Assembly (NCBI GenBank): GCA_963681505.1
Contig: OY811973.1
Coordinates: forward strand, 7,558,857 to 7,622,856
Origin: Eunapius fragilis
Lineage: Eukaryota; Porifera; Demospongiae; Spongillida; Spongillidae
DNA length: 64,000 nucleotides
Direction: 5' to 3'
The translations under genes and the position numbers were made by a program. The stretch's first letter is position 1. Each line of letters starts with the position of its first letter. The notes under the pieces were generated by a model. It did no database searches. It saw only the letters and a list, made by a program, of their open reading frames with translations, and was not told the origin of the DNA. Below, one piece after another: positions 45,130 through 55,322 of the stretch.

Positions 45130-45470
45130 AGAAAAAACGCGTCGAATCTTATTTGATTGTGAGAACGATTTTACAATTGATTTATTTGATTTACTTATGA
45201 TTTGAAATCAGAATAAGATTTATTTAGATTTTAAATCACACGAATGATTTTGTGTTTGATTTTTTATCTGTTTTTGATTTCACATAGATTTTTAATCCTT
45301 TGGCAAATCTAGTGTAGATTTTGAAAAGATTTTCTACTTGATTAAGCTTGGAAAATGTGCTCCAAATCCTGTTTGATTATGCGCTGGATTTTTCACATGA
45401 TTGGCTTCAGATTGGGAATCAATGAGTGATTTTAAGAAATCCAACAATACATATGATTTAATATACTATT
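45130..45470. repeat. GATTT-rich flank of the W element
   Basis: The word GATTT (and near variants) recurs about twenty times on the plus strand between 45150 and 45440, almost never as AAATC. The mirror-image stretch, AAATC-rich on the plus strand, lies at 48240-48640. Dense short words in opposite orientation at the two ends resemble the subterminal repeats of CACTA elements. Exact termini and a target duplication were not found. Confidence 0.6.
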
Positions 45471-45581
45471 ATTAGTACATTTAGCCAGTCATTGTAGTTA
45501 TGGCTTTCAACAATATACATGCAGCATACACAACAGTTCAACATAACTGCACACATTCATACATTGAAGTACATTGTTCAG

Positions 45582-46199
45582 TTACATCTCTGGTAGATTG
45601 GCAACATAATATGAAGATTTCTTCTCACCACGTACCAGGGTACAGCGACTGATAAACCTTCGAGGACTAATGATCTTATCGCGTTGATAAAATGTATCAC
45701 TCACTAAATATGGGTTTGACAATTTATCTTTCTCAGGTGTCTTAAACACCATCCAAGTTACATAAGCCAGTATTACATTTTGGAGGTTTCCAGAGCCACT
45801 TTTATGCTTGATGCATATTTGGAAGTAGAACCTCACAATCCCAAAGTAATGATGCAGTTCATTGCTGTCATTCCATACAAACATTGCTTGTATCAATGCA
45901 CCTCTATCAGTTGAATTATAATCAGATGAAAATAATTGTCCATTTACCCGGCACCTCCCAAATTTATCAATTCTTGGAAATACATGTACTTCATCGTTGA
46001 ACAAGTTGGTACAAAATAGTGTGATCTCCTGATAGAAACTATCATCAACTTTAATTTTAATCTTGCTGGGATGCAGCAATTCAATTGGCCAGTCTATAAC
46101 GTCACCACGATCAATTGCTCTATAATACTCAAACATGTCCTCCCTTATTTGGGTAAGTTCTTTCAAGTGTTTAAGTTCATTATACATTTCTGTCCACAC
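45582..46199 (-). pseudogene. CACTA/EnSpm-type transposase, C-terminal part
   Basis: A 205-codon minus-strand frame with 'FPRIDKFGRCRVNGQLFSSD', 'HHYFGIVRFYFQI' and the ending 'RRFISRCTLVRGEKKSSYYV' plus LPEM and a stop. I recognise the order FGRCR, a G(I/Q)V strand and the RFxxRC tail as the C-terminal region of animal EnSpm/CACTA-like transposases with DUF4218. It continues the segment at 46180-46743 after a frameshift or unrecognised short intron near 46190. Confidence 0.55.
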
Positions 46200-46743
46200 T
46201 AGTAAGTTCTATTAAAGCCTTAGACATAAATGTTTCATCCATTGGTGTTAGAGGATCAGTATAACAGTTAAAACAGAACTGCTGTATTATTTTGTTTAAT
46301 ATTCGTATTTCAATGTTTCTGTTACTGTTTGGAATGTCTGCAAGCACTCCATTCATACGCTCATACCCGAAACACCAGTACCCATGTAGGGGGCCATAAT
46401 CAGCAACAACATCAGGAAGGTGCAGTGCTAGATGGTAGTTAACTGAAACCTTCCACTTTCCATAGACCTTCTCAAATAGTTTGTGATGTTGGTAAAGCTT
46501 AGTACATATGTCATCTTGGAGTAATGACGGCTTGATAATAATCTCTACAATTTCACAGAGCAAGCAGAGACACTGATACTGGCTCACAGGTAGCAGCCCT
46601 GCAAAGTGTAGCGCAACCCCGCGTAGCACAACCTCAGTCTCAAACAGACTATAAACTTGATAATAGCGCAGAACACCAACACGCATACAATACACGCGAC
46701 TAACTGTTCTACTTACAACCAACCATTGTTCATTAATGCACAC
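46180..46743 (-). pseudogene. CACTA/EnSpm-type transposase, DUF4218-like part
   Basis: The minus strand reads 'LPVSQYQCLCLLCEIVEII', then 'VSVNYHLALHLPDVVADYGP', 'LHGYWCFGYERMNGVLADIP' and NSNRNIEIRI. The HLALHLPD...YGP...WCFxxER core is the DUF4218 signature. The catalytic N-terminal half of a transposase is absent: upstream, across a 50-bp gap, lies the unrelated integrase gene. Confidence 0.65.
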
Positions 46744-46792
46744 GGCACTATAGTTCTCGATAGTTCTGCCATCAGGCTGTAGCTAGTAGAGT

Positions 46793-48328
46793 TCAGCCGT
46801 TGCCATCGTTACACAGCTCCCTATCCAATGAAACTGTGTCCTCACAGTTTGTATAGGCGAGTACAGAATGAACAACTACGTGCCCATACCAATCTGGAAG
46901 ATGTCTGTTCCGAGTTGAACGACGCAACCGTTCTCCAGGTTCAGGTAGTTCTGTCTCAGCAGGCGGCTGTGGTGGCTGTGGGGGTGTGGGGGCTATAAGT
47001 AGAGGCGGGGGTACATGTTCCTCTACTGCTGGCCTCTGCTCTGGCCTCCTAGTTTCCACGTATAAATATTGCTCATCCTGTGCATTAGCCTGTGAACCCT
47101 GCGGTTCTTTGTTAATCTCCTCCTCCTCATCTGCTTCCTGTTCATCCTGTGGTGTTGCCTTCTCATCCTCGTCTCTTGATTCCTGCTCTCCATGAGGTGT
47201 TGCCTGCAAAAAAGGATTCAAACGATTGTAATGTACTATTAATCTTTTACATGGATGTGCCAGCCGTCGGATATCGTATGTGACTTCTCCCTTTTTGCGC
47301 AATATTTCATACAGTCCTTGCCATGGTTGATGAAATTTGGGAGACTTTTCTCTTGGAACAGCAGGGGTGTAGAGCCATACATGATCCCCCCTCCGAAAGA
47401 CACACTGTGTATTCTCTTTCTGATCGTACCCAGTCTTCTGATGCTGCATGCCTTTCTGTGCATGCTGTCTGACATACTGATACACCAGCTGGAACCTTTT
47501 TTTCAGATGGTCCACATATTTGACACTTTCCTGTGGGACCTGCTCAATACTAACTGGTAGATTAAACATTAAATGCTCCGAAAATACCACCTCCCTCCCG
47601 AACATCATCTCAAAAGGTGTTACCCCATTGGTCTCATGCACAGATGTACGATACGCGAACATCAATAATGGCAAGTGCACATCCCAGTCATGTTCCGCAT
47701 CACCAACAGCAGTGCTCAATAAATTTAACAGAGTTCTGTTAAATCGTTCGACTAAGCCATCCGATTGAGGGTGATATGCAGATGTACGAGTTTTTCGAAT
47801 TTGAAGAAGGTCACATTTGTTCTTAATGACCTTACTTTCAAATTTTCTACCTTGGTCTGAGTGCAATTGTTCAGGCACACCAATCCGACAAATAAATTCG
47901 TTCACCAAACATTTAGCTACAGTTATTGCCTCCATGTTAGGTATTGGGTAGGCTTCCGTCCATTTAGTAAAATAATCAGCAATAACAAGAACGTATTTAT
48001 TGCCTCTAGGGGTTTCAGGTAAAGGCCCCATGATATCCATCGCCACACTTTGCAGTGGTCGTTCTACAGGATCAAGCTGCAAGGGTGCACGTGATTTAGC
48101 AGGTGGAGGCTTCCTAGATGCACAGGACAGACAACCAGAACACCAAGCAGCTACATCTTTGCGTTGCCCTACCCAGTAAAAATGCTCGCGCGCCTTTTGA
48201 AGCAAACCGATCTGATTTAATGCATGATTTGTATGAACAAATCTCGTGATAAATCTTTTTTGGATTTGAGGCGTTTTTTCCCTCAAATCCAAAAAAGATT
48301 TAACACGAGATTTGTTCATACAAATCAT
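46793..48328 (-). CDS. Ty3-type integrase polyprotein fragment, uninterrupted frame
   Basis: A 511-codon open frame. The integrase core has the triad Asp98 (MDIMGP), Asp158 (HSDQGRKFES) and Glu194 (GLVERFNRTL), with 35 residues between the last two, as required. The upstream zinc-binding region keeps its cysteines (CSGCLSC, residues 63-69). The usual histidine side is replaced by residues encoded in the palindrome at 48222-48334. A GPY/F-like region ('KFHQPWQGLYEILRKKGEV') and an acidic, Pro-rich tail with RRSTRNRHLPDWYG follow. No reverse transcriptase or LTR adjoins it. An intact catalytic frame in otherwise decayed surroundings is notable. It may be a captured integrase or a truncated retrotransposon. 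Confidence 0.8.
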   Translation of the reverse strand: MICMNKSRVKSFLDLREKTPQIQKRFITRFVHTNHALNQIGLLQKAREHFYWVGQRKDVAAWCSGCLSCASRKPPPAKSRAPLQLDPVERPLQSVAMDIMGPLPETPRGNKYVLVIADYFTKWTEAYPIPNMEAITVAKCLVNEFICRIGVPEQLHSDQGRKFESKVIKNKCDLLQIRKTRTSAYHPQSDGLVERFNRTLLNLLSTAVGDAEHDWDVHLPLLMFAYRTSVHETNGVTPFEMMFGREVVFSEHLMFNLPVSIEQVPQESVKYVDHLKKRFQLVYQYVRQHAQKGMQHQKTGYDQKENTQCVFRRGDHVWLYTPAVPREKSPKFHQPWQGLYEILRKKGEVTYDIRRLAHPCKRLIVHYNRLNPFLQATPHGEQESRDEDEKATPQDEQEADEEEEINKEPQGSQANAQDEQYLYVETRRPEQRPAVEEHVPPPLLIAPTPPQPPQPPAETELPEPGERLRRSTRNRHLPDWYGHVVVHSVLAYTNCEDTVSLDRELCNDGNG

Positions 48329-48334
48329 GCATTA
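48222..48334. repeat. Long palindrome at the start of the integrase frame
   Basis: The arms 'tgatttgtatgaacaaatct' / 'agatttgttcatacaaatca', with 'ggatttgagg' / 'cctcaaatcc', pair over about 50 bp around 'cgtttttt'. It belongs to the AAATC-rich flank of the W element. Confidence 0.92.
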
Positions 48335-48640
48335 AATCATATCGGATTGAATAGACTTCCAGATGATAAATCATTCGTGAATCCAATTAATGAATCCGTA
48401 TTTGATTTTATATACGATAAATACTCAAAATCATTAATCTAATCCATTGATAAATCAAATAGGATATTTCATGGGGTTTTATATATGATTTCATGCAAAA
48501 TTCATCTGAAAAATCTAACGACCAATCAGCGACCGATTTTGCTTGCGATTCTAACTTTAAATCTAATAGCAAATCAAATCAATTTTCAATAATGTATTTA
48601 TACCAGATTTGGGCTCAAATCACATGCGCGTGCACAACTG
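48335..48640. repeat. AAATC-rich flank of the W element
   Basis: AAATC words recur densely on the plus strand ('tgataaatcattcgtgaatcc', 'aaatctaatagcaaatcaaatc' in blocks), the inverse of 45130-45470. Confidence 0.6.
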
Positions 48641-48849
48641 TTACAGTTTCAACTATGCATTGTCCAAGCATTTCATCCTTTAGCTAGTTCTCTGAGTCAT
48701 CTGATTCGCCTTCCGAGGAACGTTCTGCCAATTTCACGTTAGAGCTGAGCCGCTCGCGATTGAGATGTGGATCTGGATCAGGAAGCTGGGCCGCTCGTGC
48801 TGCCTCTTTGCACCTGCACCACACGCAGCGCGTGCGATTGCAATGTTGA

Positions 48850-48893
48850 TCAGTCGCGCTTTTTGGTAGAAGCTTGCAAAGTTTCTTCATCCA
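48850..48893 (-). CDS. Interrupted host exon, 3' piece
   Basis: The minus strand reads the last codons of an exon up to TGA at 48850-48852. Deleting element X (with one CCA) and the MITE at 55101 (with one TGG) joins 55323-55458 and 55085-55100 to this piece. One frame then runs with '...APLDNVQDRDP', 'HAEDVDEETLQAS' and TKKRD before the stop. The acidic end and clean joining argue for real coding sequence. The protein is not recognised. It could be a host gene or an older transposon gene. Confidence 0.5.
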
Positions 48894-49314
48894 CACTGCG
48901 TGAGACTATATCGTATGCGGGTCCGCATAACGCACCTATATGTGTCAAAACTGGTCTGCGCGCGAAACGTATGCAGCCATACGTACGCGTCGTATGCTGA
49001 TTCCGCATAACACCCAAAATGGACACTTCGACAATACGAATGATATGCGGATACTCTGCATACTAGTCGATACCAATCCGCTTACTCCGCAAATTCCATA
49101 TACATGCATCTGCATACGAAAGCTGCCAGTCTCTGCATACGTCGACATATCAGTATACGCGTCCATATACCTACACCGTAAACTTATACATGTATAGCGG
49201 GAAACTTTGATTCAATTACAGTTACAGTTTCAATTAAAAAAACAAAAACAAATGAACATAGTTTCAGTTGGCAGGAGATAAGTCTCCACAATTTCCACAT
49301 TTAAGGACCAAATT

Positions 49315-50315
49315 TCAGACGTAGTTAGTTGGGCATCCTTCTGGTAAGTCTTTACATTCAGCATGAAACATCACCATCTTGGCACTTGTCGAAGTTTTCA
49401 GTAAAAGCACCAGCACTGATTGTGTAGCAAGCTGTAGTAAGTTGGAGAATCAACCATGACACACAAAGAAGAGCATTACCTTAGATTCAGGCGAGCACAA
49501 AAGTTTACGTCACTTTCGTCAGTTGTGTAGTAAATTCAGAGTCCTCCTACTCATTTGGCCTTACCACAGCCTGGCATTGGCTAAAAAGCGGTCAGAAAGA
49601 ATTCATACATGCAGATATCCATTGGACTTACCTTGCAAAAGAGCTTGAGGCTTTTTCTGTTGATAAGATTGGTTGTTACTAGGTCCCTCACCTTTGGCAA
49701 TGAGTCTCAATGTGATTGTTTTATTGACTCCTGACAGCTCCTGATAGTGACATGAGGTACATTATTTGTTGAATACTCATTACAACGTACTATGTGCGAT
49801 GGAGGAGGTGTATCCTTGTACAGCAAGATCCTTTTTCATGGCATTTGAAGGTTCTAACGTGTTCAATTTTGGCTCTGCAAAAAAAAATTAAAAAATTAAA
49901 AAAACATGTATATACGGGCGGTAGTACCTTAGTAACAACTCAAACAACACGCTGTGTCCATAGTACGTTCACTTGTCCTGGTTTGGTAAGTGATATCTAG
50001 AGTAACATGCATGTGTACATAGCACAACTGACAGCGACGTACCAGTAAATTCTTCGGAACAGCCATGGTACATTCGTTTGCGAGCGTTCTTCAACCATGG
50101 CCTTTGTCTGCAGCACTTGAAGCTCTTTATCCTGGATATGACTAATTCGTACGTAAGTTAGCGGAGCAAGTACAACAGAACCTGCAGTCAATTAAAAATC
50201 CGATTTGCCTGCAATTTGGTTGACTTACAGAGGTCTGTTTTATTAACGCGAGTTTACAGTCCCAGTAGACTTACCTTTGTTTCCGTTTCGTGGTTGCTTT
50301 AATGTTTTCTAGCAT
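49315..50315 (-). CDS. Seven-exon minus-strand gene inside X, unrecognised
   Basis: Exons, all GT-AG and in consistent phase: 50275-50315 (ATG), 50043-50131, 49791-49874, 49692-49730, 49632-49656, 49565-49580 and 49315-49431 (TGA). Together they total 411 bp, 136 residues. The protein starts MLENIKATTKRKQ and has a basic, Cys-containing stretch ('KCCRQRPWLKNARKRMYHGC'). It later reads 'VNKTITLRLIAKE' and ends 'MVMFHAECKDLPEGCPTNYV'. The last exon's first half is hydrophobic (SVLVLLL). I recognise no family. The very short exons and an alternative second-exon frame (DKELQVLQTKAMVEERS) make details uncertain. It starts 34 bp from an NRF1-type site shared with the plus-strand gene. Confidence 0.45.
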
Positions 50316-50348
50316 CCTGATGCTCAGTCCGCCTTTTTCAGAATAAAG

Positions 50349-50360
50349 TGCGCATGCGCG
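50349..50360. promoter_or_regulatory. NRF1-type palindrome in a bidirectional promoter
   Basis: TGCGCATGCGCG matches the NRF1 consensus (YGCGCAYGCGCR). It lies between divergent start codons at 50315 (minus) and 50497 (plus). NRF1 sites mark short bidirectional promoters of housekeeping genes across metazoans. The position supports both gene models. Confidence 0.65.
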
Positions 50361-50496
50361 ATTAAAAATAAAATAATATAATAAGTTAGTAACTCGGACT
50401 GTGATTAGCCGCTGGATCAAGCTGCTTTCTGCGCACAAAGTACTACTTAATCACGTCTGAAGAGCCTGCAGCGGTTCAGCGATTATCCCTGCCACT

Positions 50497-51409
50497 ATGT
50501 CGGAGTACACCGAATGTAAGTGTGTGGAGCATTAATTAGGAGAGGCGTAAGCTTAGAATGTGTGTGGAACGAATAAAAAGCATGTATGTGCATATGTGGA
50601 GCAGAAAGTGGGTTTGTAGCAACATGTGGGAGTGTGCCTAAATAGTCACATGTCTCTACGTGATAGATACCTGACCTTGTACCTTGCTCTGTAGTAAGGG
50701 GTGCCCAGACTTACAGCACATTAGTCTCTCAGGCTACAAGGTGACAGAGGCAGGTTGCTGGCCCTCTCTAGGAGATGTAGCCATCTCTCAACGTCAGCTA
50801 CTGTGCCAAGGTGAGTGACAGTGAGAGGGGGTTCTGTGCCAATGTGCATGGCTTCCAGTGTAGAGGGACTCCGGAGGTACTTTTGAATGAATGGTTGGAT
50901 AATTTGTTTATAATACTCGTTCCTTAACCCATGCCTCTCCTCTTACCCATGCCCCATTCATCCACATGCCTCCCCTTTTTCCCATACCCCAACAGATTAG
51001 GGTCTTGAGCATATAGGAGTTAATGGAAAATATCTTGTATCCATCAGTCTGCAAGGTTAAGGTATGCTGAGGTGTGTGTTCATGTGGGTGGGTGGGTGTG
51101 CATGTGTGTGCATATGTGCGTGTATGTGGGTGGGTGTGCATCCATGTTGGTGTGCATGTGGGTGTGTCTGTGTGTGCTTTTGTGTGTACATGTGTGTGTG
51201 CATGTGTGTGTACATGTGTGCATGCATGTGTGTGTTGTGTGTACATGTTAGAAGTCAAGTTGATTTCTTCCCTTGTGTTGGATGATGTGTGTGTGCACAT
51301 GTGTGAATTTTGAGAGGTATGTTTGCCCTTGGAATGTCTCTAAATGGATTGGTGAAATGTGTACCTTTTTGACCAGATGCCTTGATGGCAATTGTGTGTG
51401 TGTGTGTGT

Positions 51410-51450
<41 letters not shown>

Positions 51451-51583
51451 CATGTCATGGAAAGCTCATGTGTCCAGCCCTTCAGGCATCTTAACACCGG
51501 ACCTTATCCTCCATTGGCCCCCGACATGCTCAGCTTGTGTTGTTGACATCACAGTGAAGTGGACCTGGGTGGACATGTCCTAG
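50497..51583 (+). CDS. Plus-strand gene inside X, unrecognised
   Basis: Exons 50497-50515 (ATG, GTAAGT donor), 50733-50810 (GTGAGT donor) and 51486-51583 (TAG) join in phase to 195 bp, 64 residues. The protein begins MSEYTECYKVTEAGCWPSLG, continues 'DVAISQRQLLCQ' and ends 'CSACVVDITVKWTWVDMS'. Donors of the first two exons are strong. A long (GT)n tract fills the second intron. I do not recognise it. A weak donor in the third exon could instead splice to 52051, giving a longer protein. Confidence 0.45.
51389..51448. repeat. (GT)n microsatellite
   Basis: An almost pure GT run of about 60 bp inside an intron of the plus-strand gene in X. GT-rich imperfect sequence also fills 51070-51245. Confidence 0.92.
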
Positions 51584-52050
51584 GAACCGGACCCCATGGG
51601 AGAGATACAGGGTGTGCACTAACTGGGAGGTAAGTACGCAGATAGTGGGGATAATTTTTTTTTGTTTGCTTGTGAACTAGAGGGTTGTGATGTATCACAG
51701 AATAGTGAACCAGAGGGTTATCACACAGAATTTCATTGAGTGGTATGGAGAAGGGGAAGGGCCACCTCCCCACATAGGTGGGGTGTGTGATCAGTCTGGA
51801 TGGAGATGGAGGAGAGAGGGGGGAATGGGAGGTCAAACCTAGTGACCTTATTAATGAACTGCAATGTTGTAATGATGTTATAGGATGGTGTGTTGCAGTA
51901 GTATGCATGTACATGTCTGTATGTATGTCTGCTGTGCTGCATTTCCACTTACAAAGATTGCAGACAGCTTGCCTATAGCTTACCAGGGATGATGTTCGAT
52001 GCTATAACAATGAAGGGATGTGGAAAATGTTTTCATCCTTCTATTTTCAG

Positions 52051-52228
52051 GAGCATGGAAGTGGCAAGATGTACACACCTCACTGATGCTGCACTGGCCA
52101 ATGTATGTGTCCAGTTTGGGGTAGCCACACCCCTCCCCAATGACCACGCCCATTACTGTGATTGCAGTCACTGTGTGAAGGACCACCTCCCAACACAGAT
52201 TCCCAGCCTAGACTGTCATGGTGCTTGA
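52051..52228 (+). CDS. Possible terminal exon inside X
   Basis: Opens after 'ctattttcag' and runs to TGA at 52228. It encodes MEVARCTHLTDAALANVCVQ and then a His/Cys-rich end 'HAHYCDCSHCVKDHLPTQIP'. HLTDAALAN resembles one leucine-rich repeat of the cysteine-containing type, and the Cys/His cluster could bind metal. It needs a preceding exon in phase 2, which I can supply only with a weak donor near 51556. Confidence 0.4.
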
Positions 52229-53044
52229 CTGTTGTGTCATTATATGTGTGTTGTATGGCCACATGACATGTTTGTACATGTAGTTACTTGCCATCAGTGT
52301 ACAGTGAAAAGCATCCCTCGCCTTACTGTTCAGGGTGTAGGGCAAACTTATTGAAAGTTATTTATAACTTCTCATCTCTGAGTCATACGTTCATGAGCTA
52401 AATTGTAGGATATGGTAACCATGTTTCATATTCTACTGAACAAAACTACATCACATGCCAGCGCATAAATTATATATTTGTAGGACTATTCGAAACAACA
52501 GAGGACACTGCAGTGTTGCTGCGATCCACTTAAGATGAAAGGAATCGTCGAGCTCGATAGTATGGGATCGACATATCGACGACTCGTCGGCGGCAACACT
52601 GGGACACTGACGGCTCAACAACCTACGCTCTTACGTTTAAACAATGACGTCGACAATGCATAATCCCTTACATCATCTTTATACAAAGGTCGGGGCGTGA
52701 TAACAGTGACAAAAAGTTTAGCGTACAACATCCCCTGTATTTCTCATACAAGGTATACTATAACTGATGTAATCGCAAAATACTGCATGTACAAAGCATA
52801 AAGTATTTGTATCAATCTGCGACTGAACATGGAACGAAATGTACACACACGTAAAATTAAACATCAAATTATACACACAAATACACATCAATCTGTTGCA
52901 TGCGCCTTGCTAGGATCATGTGTGCGTTGTTGTGAAAGTGGTGCATGAGGAAAATGACAAAAGTCCGAATCGACAATAATAGTGTGATCGTAACATTCAG
53001 AGACAGCCTCACTGGTCACTATGTGGAGTTAGAAATAAGTTAAA
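52229..53044. other. Interior of X, nothing recognised
   Basis: Unique-looking sequence with scattered CpG. No exon with both splice sites could be supported. Confidence 0.4.
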
Positions 53045-54475
53045 AACCATGAAACAGACACGACAACCACACAAGCTCAACTCACCCCAACCCTACACAC
53101 ACTATCAGCTCATCACAGAGAAGACCTCACCCAATGGACAATACCAGCCGTCGAATGGCCAGCTTCATATTCTAATTAGAAAGTGTCCAGACCTGAATGG
53201 GAGCACACAAACCATGGAACAGACATGACAACCACACAAGCTCAACTCACCCCAACCTACACACACTATCAGCTCATCACAGAGAACACCTCACCCAATG
53301 GACAATACCAGCCGTCGAATGGCCAGCTTCATATTCTAATAAGAAAGTGTCCAGACCTGAATGGGAGCACACAAACCATGGAACAGACACGACAACCGCA
53401 CAAGCTCAACTCACCCCAACCTACACACACTATCAGCTCATCACAGAGAACACCTCACCCAATGGACAATACCAGCCGTCAAATGGCCAGCTTCATATTC
53501 TAATTAGAAAGTGTCCAGACCTGAATGGGAGCACACAAACCATGGAACAGACATGACAACCACACAAGCTCAACTCACCCCAACCTACACACACTATCAG
53601 CTCATCACAGAGAACACCTCACCCAATGGACAATACCAGCCGTCGAATGGCCAGCTTCATATTCTAATAAGAAAGTGTCCAGACCTGAATGGGAGCACAC
53701 AAACCATGGAACAGACACGACAACCGCACAAGCTCAACTCACCCCAACCTACACACACTATCAGCTCATCACAGAGAACACCTCACCCAATGGACAATAC
53801 CAGCCGTCGAATGGCCAGCTTCATATTCTAATTAGAAAGTGTCCAGACCTGAATGGGAGCACACAAACCATGGAACAGACATGACAACCACACAAGCTCA
53901 ACTCACCCCAACCTACACACACTATCAGCTCATCACAGAGAACACCTCACCCAATGGACAATACCAGCCGTCGAATGGCCAGCTTCATATTCTAATAAGA
54001 AAGTGTCCAGACTTGAATGGGAGCACACAAACCATGGAACAGACATGACAACCACACAAGCTCAACTCACCCCAACCTACACACACTATCAGCTCATCAC
54101 AGAGAACACCTCACCCAATGGACAATACCAGCCGTCGAATGACCAGCTTCATATTCTAATTAGAAAGTGTCCAGACCTGAATGGGAGCACACAAACCATG
54201 GAACAGACATGACAACCACACAAGCTCAACTCACCCCAACCTACACACACTATCAGCTCATCACAGAGAACACCTCACCCAATGGACAATACCAGCCGTC
54301 GAATGGCCAGCTTCATATTCTAATTAGAAAGTGTCCAGACCTGAATGGGAGCACACAAACCATGGAACAGACATGACAACCACACAAGCTCAACTCACCC
54401 CAACCTACACACACTATCAGCTCATCACAGAGAACACCTCACCCAATGGACAATGCCAGCCATCCAATGGCCATC
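53045..54475. repeat. 164-bp tandem array, partly dimeric, about 8.7 copies
   Basis: The unit has 'ccagacctgaatgggagcac', 'acaagctcaactcaccccaa' and 'gtcgaatggccagcttcata'. Matching frames recur every 328 bp. Over the first three pairs, two variants alternate ('aattagaaag' with 'catgacaaccaca', 'aataagaaag' with 'cacgacaaccgca'), making a 328-bp higher-order unit. Later copies are all of the first type. The open frames in it are by-products. Confidence 0.93.
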
Positions 54476-54839
54476 TAGATATTAAACTAATAACTCACGT
54501 CATTCGTTATAGCACCTATTAATAACTCTGAACATATCACTGGTTTAGCATTAAGGTAACGCATTGGGGATGCAGGTTGGCGGAACTAGGGGCCACAAGA
54601 GACCAGTGCGCCCCCCCCCTCCCCCACACCACACACACACACACACACACACTTACTTTCTTACTGCTTGCGATGATTATGGCGCACATCCATACGGTAA
54701 TACCCCCCGACTGGAAAGGAAGGAGATTTTTCTTCCATCTCCGGCGCTTCTCTGCTTGATATTTACTAATTAGAGTGCCGCTTAATTGCATTTATTAACC
54801 TCGGCCCAACTTAACGTAGGTACTTGTATATTCCTATTA
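54476..54839. other. Interior of X with (CA)n run
   Basis: A C/G-rich patch and a (CA)n run at about 54630-54652. Nothing else was recognised before the right subterminal zone. Confidence 0.5.
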
Positions 54840-55084
54840 CTGCGCACTATTGTGGGTTTATACTGCACACGCGCGTTTCCGAGGGGGGGTTGATACGCGC
54901 CGAATACTTGTGTAATACTAAACCCCCCTTCATATCCATCTGCATACTGCTCATGGTATGTGTATATCTCGATACGAGTCAGGATATTGGTCTGCATACG
55001 CGCATGTCTGCATACCTATCTGCATACGTTAACGTGGGCAGACCTCTGCAATCTCTGCATACGGTACTATGTCACGCAGTGCCA

Positions 55085-55100
55085 CATCCTCTGCATGTGG
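55085..55100 (-). other. Short stretch of interrupted host exon
   Basis: Sixteen bases between X and the CACTG-type MITE. On the minus strand they supply the codons for HAED that connect the two larger exon pieces. Confidence 0.5.
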
Positions 55101-55319
55101 CACTGCATGAAAGTTTGGATTTACAATATATTTACTACTCATCAAATGTGGTGCAATTATGTATGTAAATGTGGTGTATGTGACATTTCCGCTATTAATA
55201 GTAAATGAACGCTTTATATTTACTACAGTGTTGATGTCACATATACCATATTTACTAACACATTAGCACCACATTTGATCAGTAGTAAATACATTGTAAA
55301 TCCAAAGTATCATGCAGTG
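55101..55319. mobile_element. CACTG-type palindromic MITE, TSD TGG
   Basis: Ends CACTGCATGA and the complement of CACTGCATGA. Long arms follow, carrying 'tttggatttacaat', 'atttactact' and 'tcaaatgtggtgc'. TGG flanks both sides (55098-55100 and 55320-55322). CACT termini with a 3-bp duplication fit a CACTA-mobilised MITE. It lies in the same interrupted exon as X. Confidence 0.85.
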
Positions 55320-55322
55320 TGG

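Larger units (their letters stand above)
48894..55081. mobile_element. CACTA-like element X with gene cargo (6.2 kb)
   Basis: The left end is CACTGCGTGAGACTATATCG and the right end is the complement of CACTGCGTGACATAGTACCG. After these, 'CGTATGCGG' and 'CGTATGCAG' continue the match. CCA flanks both sides (48891-48893 and 55082-55084). Subterminal zones (48894-49195 and 54840-55081) are crowded with GCATACG and CGTATGC words in both orientations. These features fit the CACTA (EnSpm) superfamily: CACT-type ends, 3-bp target duplication and subterminal repeats. No transposase is seen inside. X instead contains two divergent spliced gene models, a further exon and a 164-bp tandem array. Confidence 0.82.

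Noticed and set aside
48684-48896. Minus-strand frame of 70 codons starting in the X terminus
   Set aside because: Its start lies inside element X; the frame that joins across the X insertion site is a different one and stops at 48850.
53183-54522. Overlapping 69-119 residue frames with 'EHTNHGTD'
   Set aside because: Produced by the 164-bp tandem array, recurring every 328 bp.
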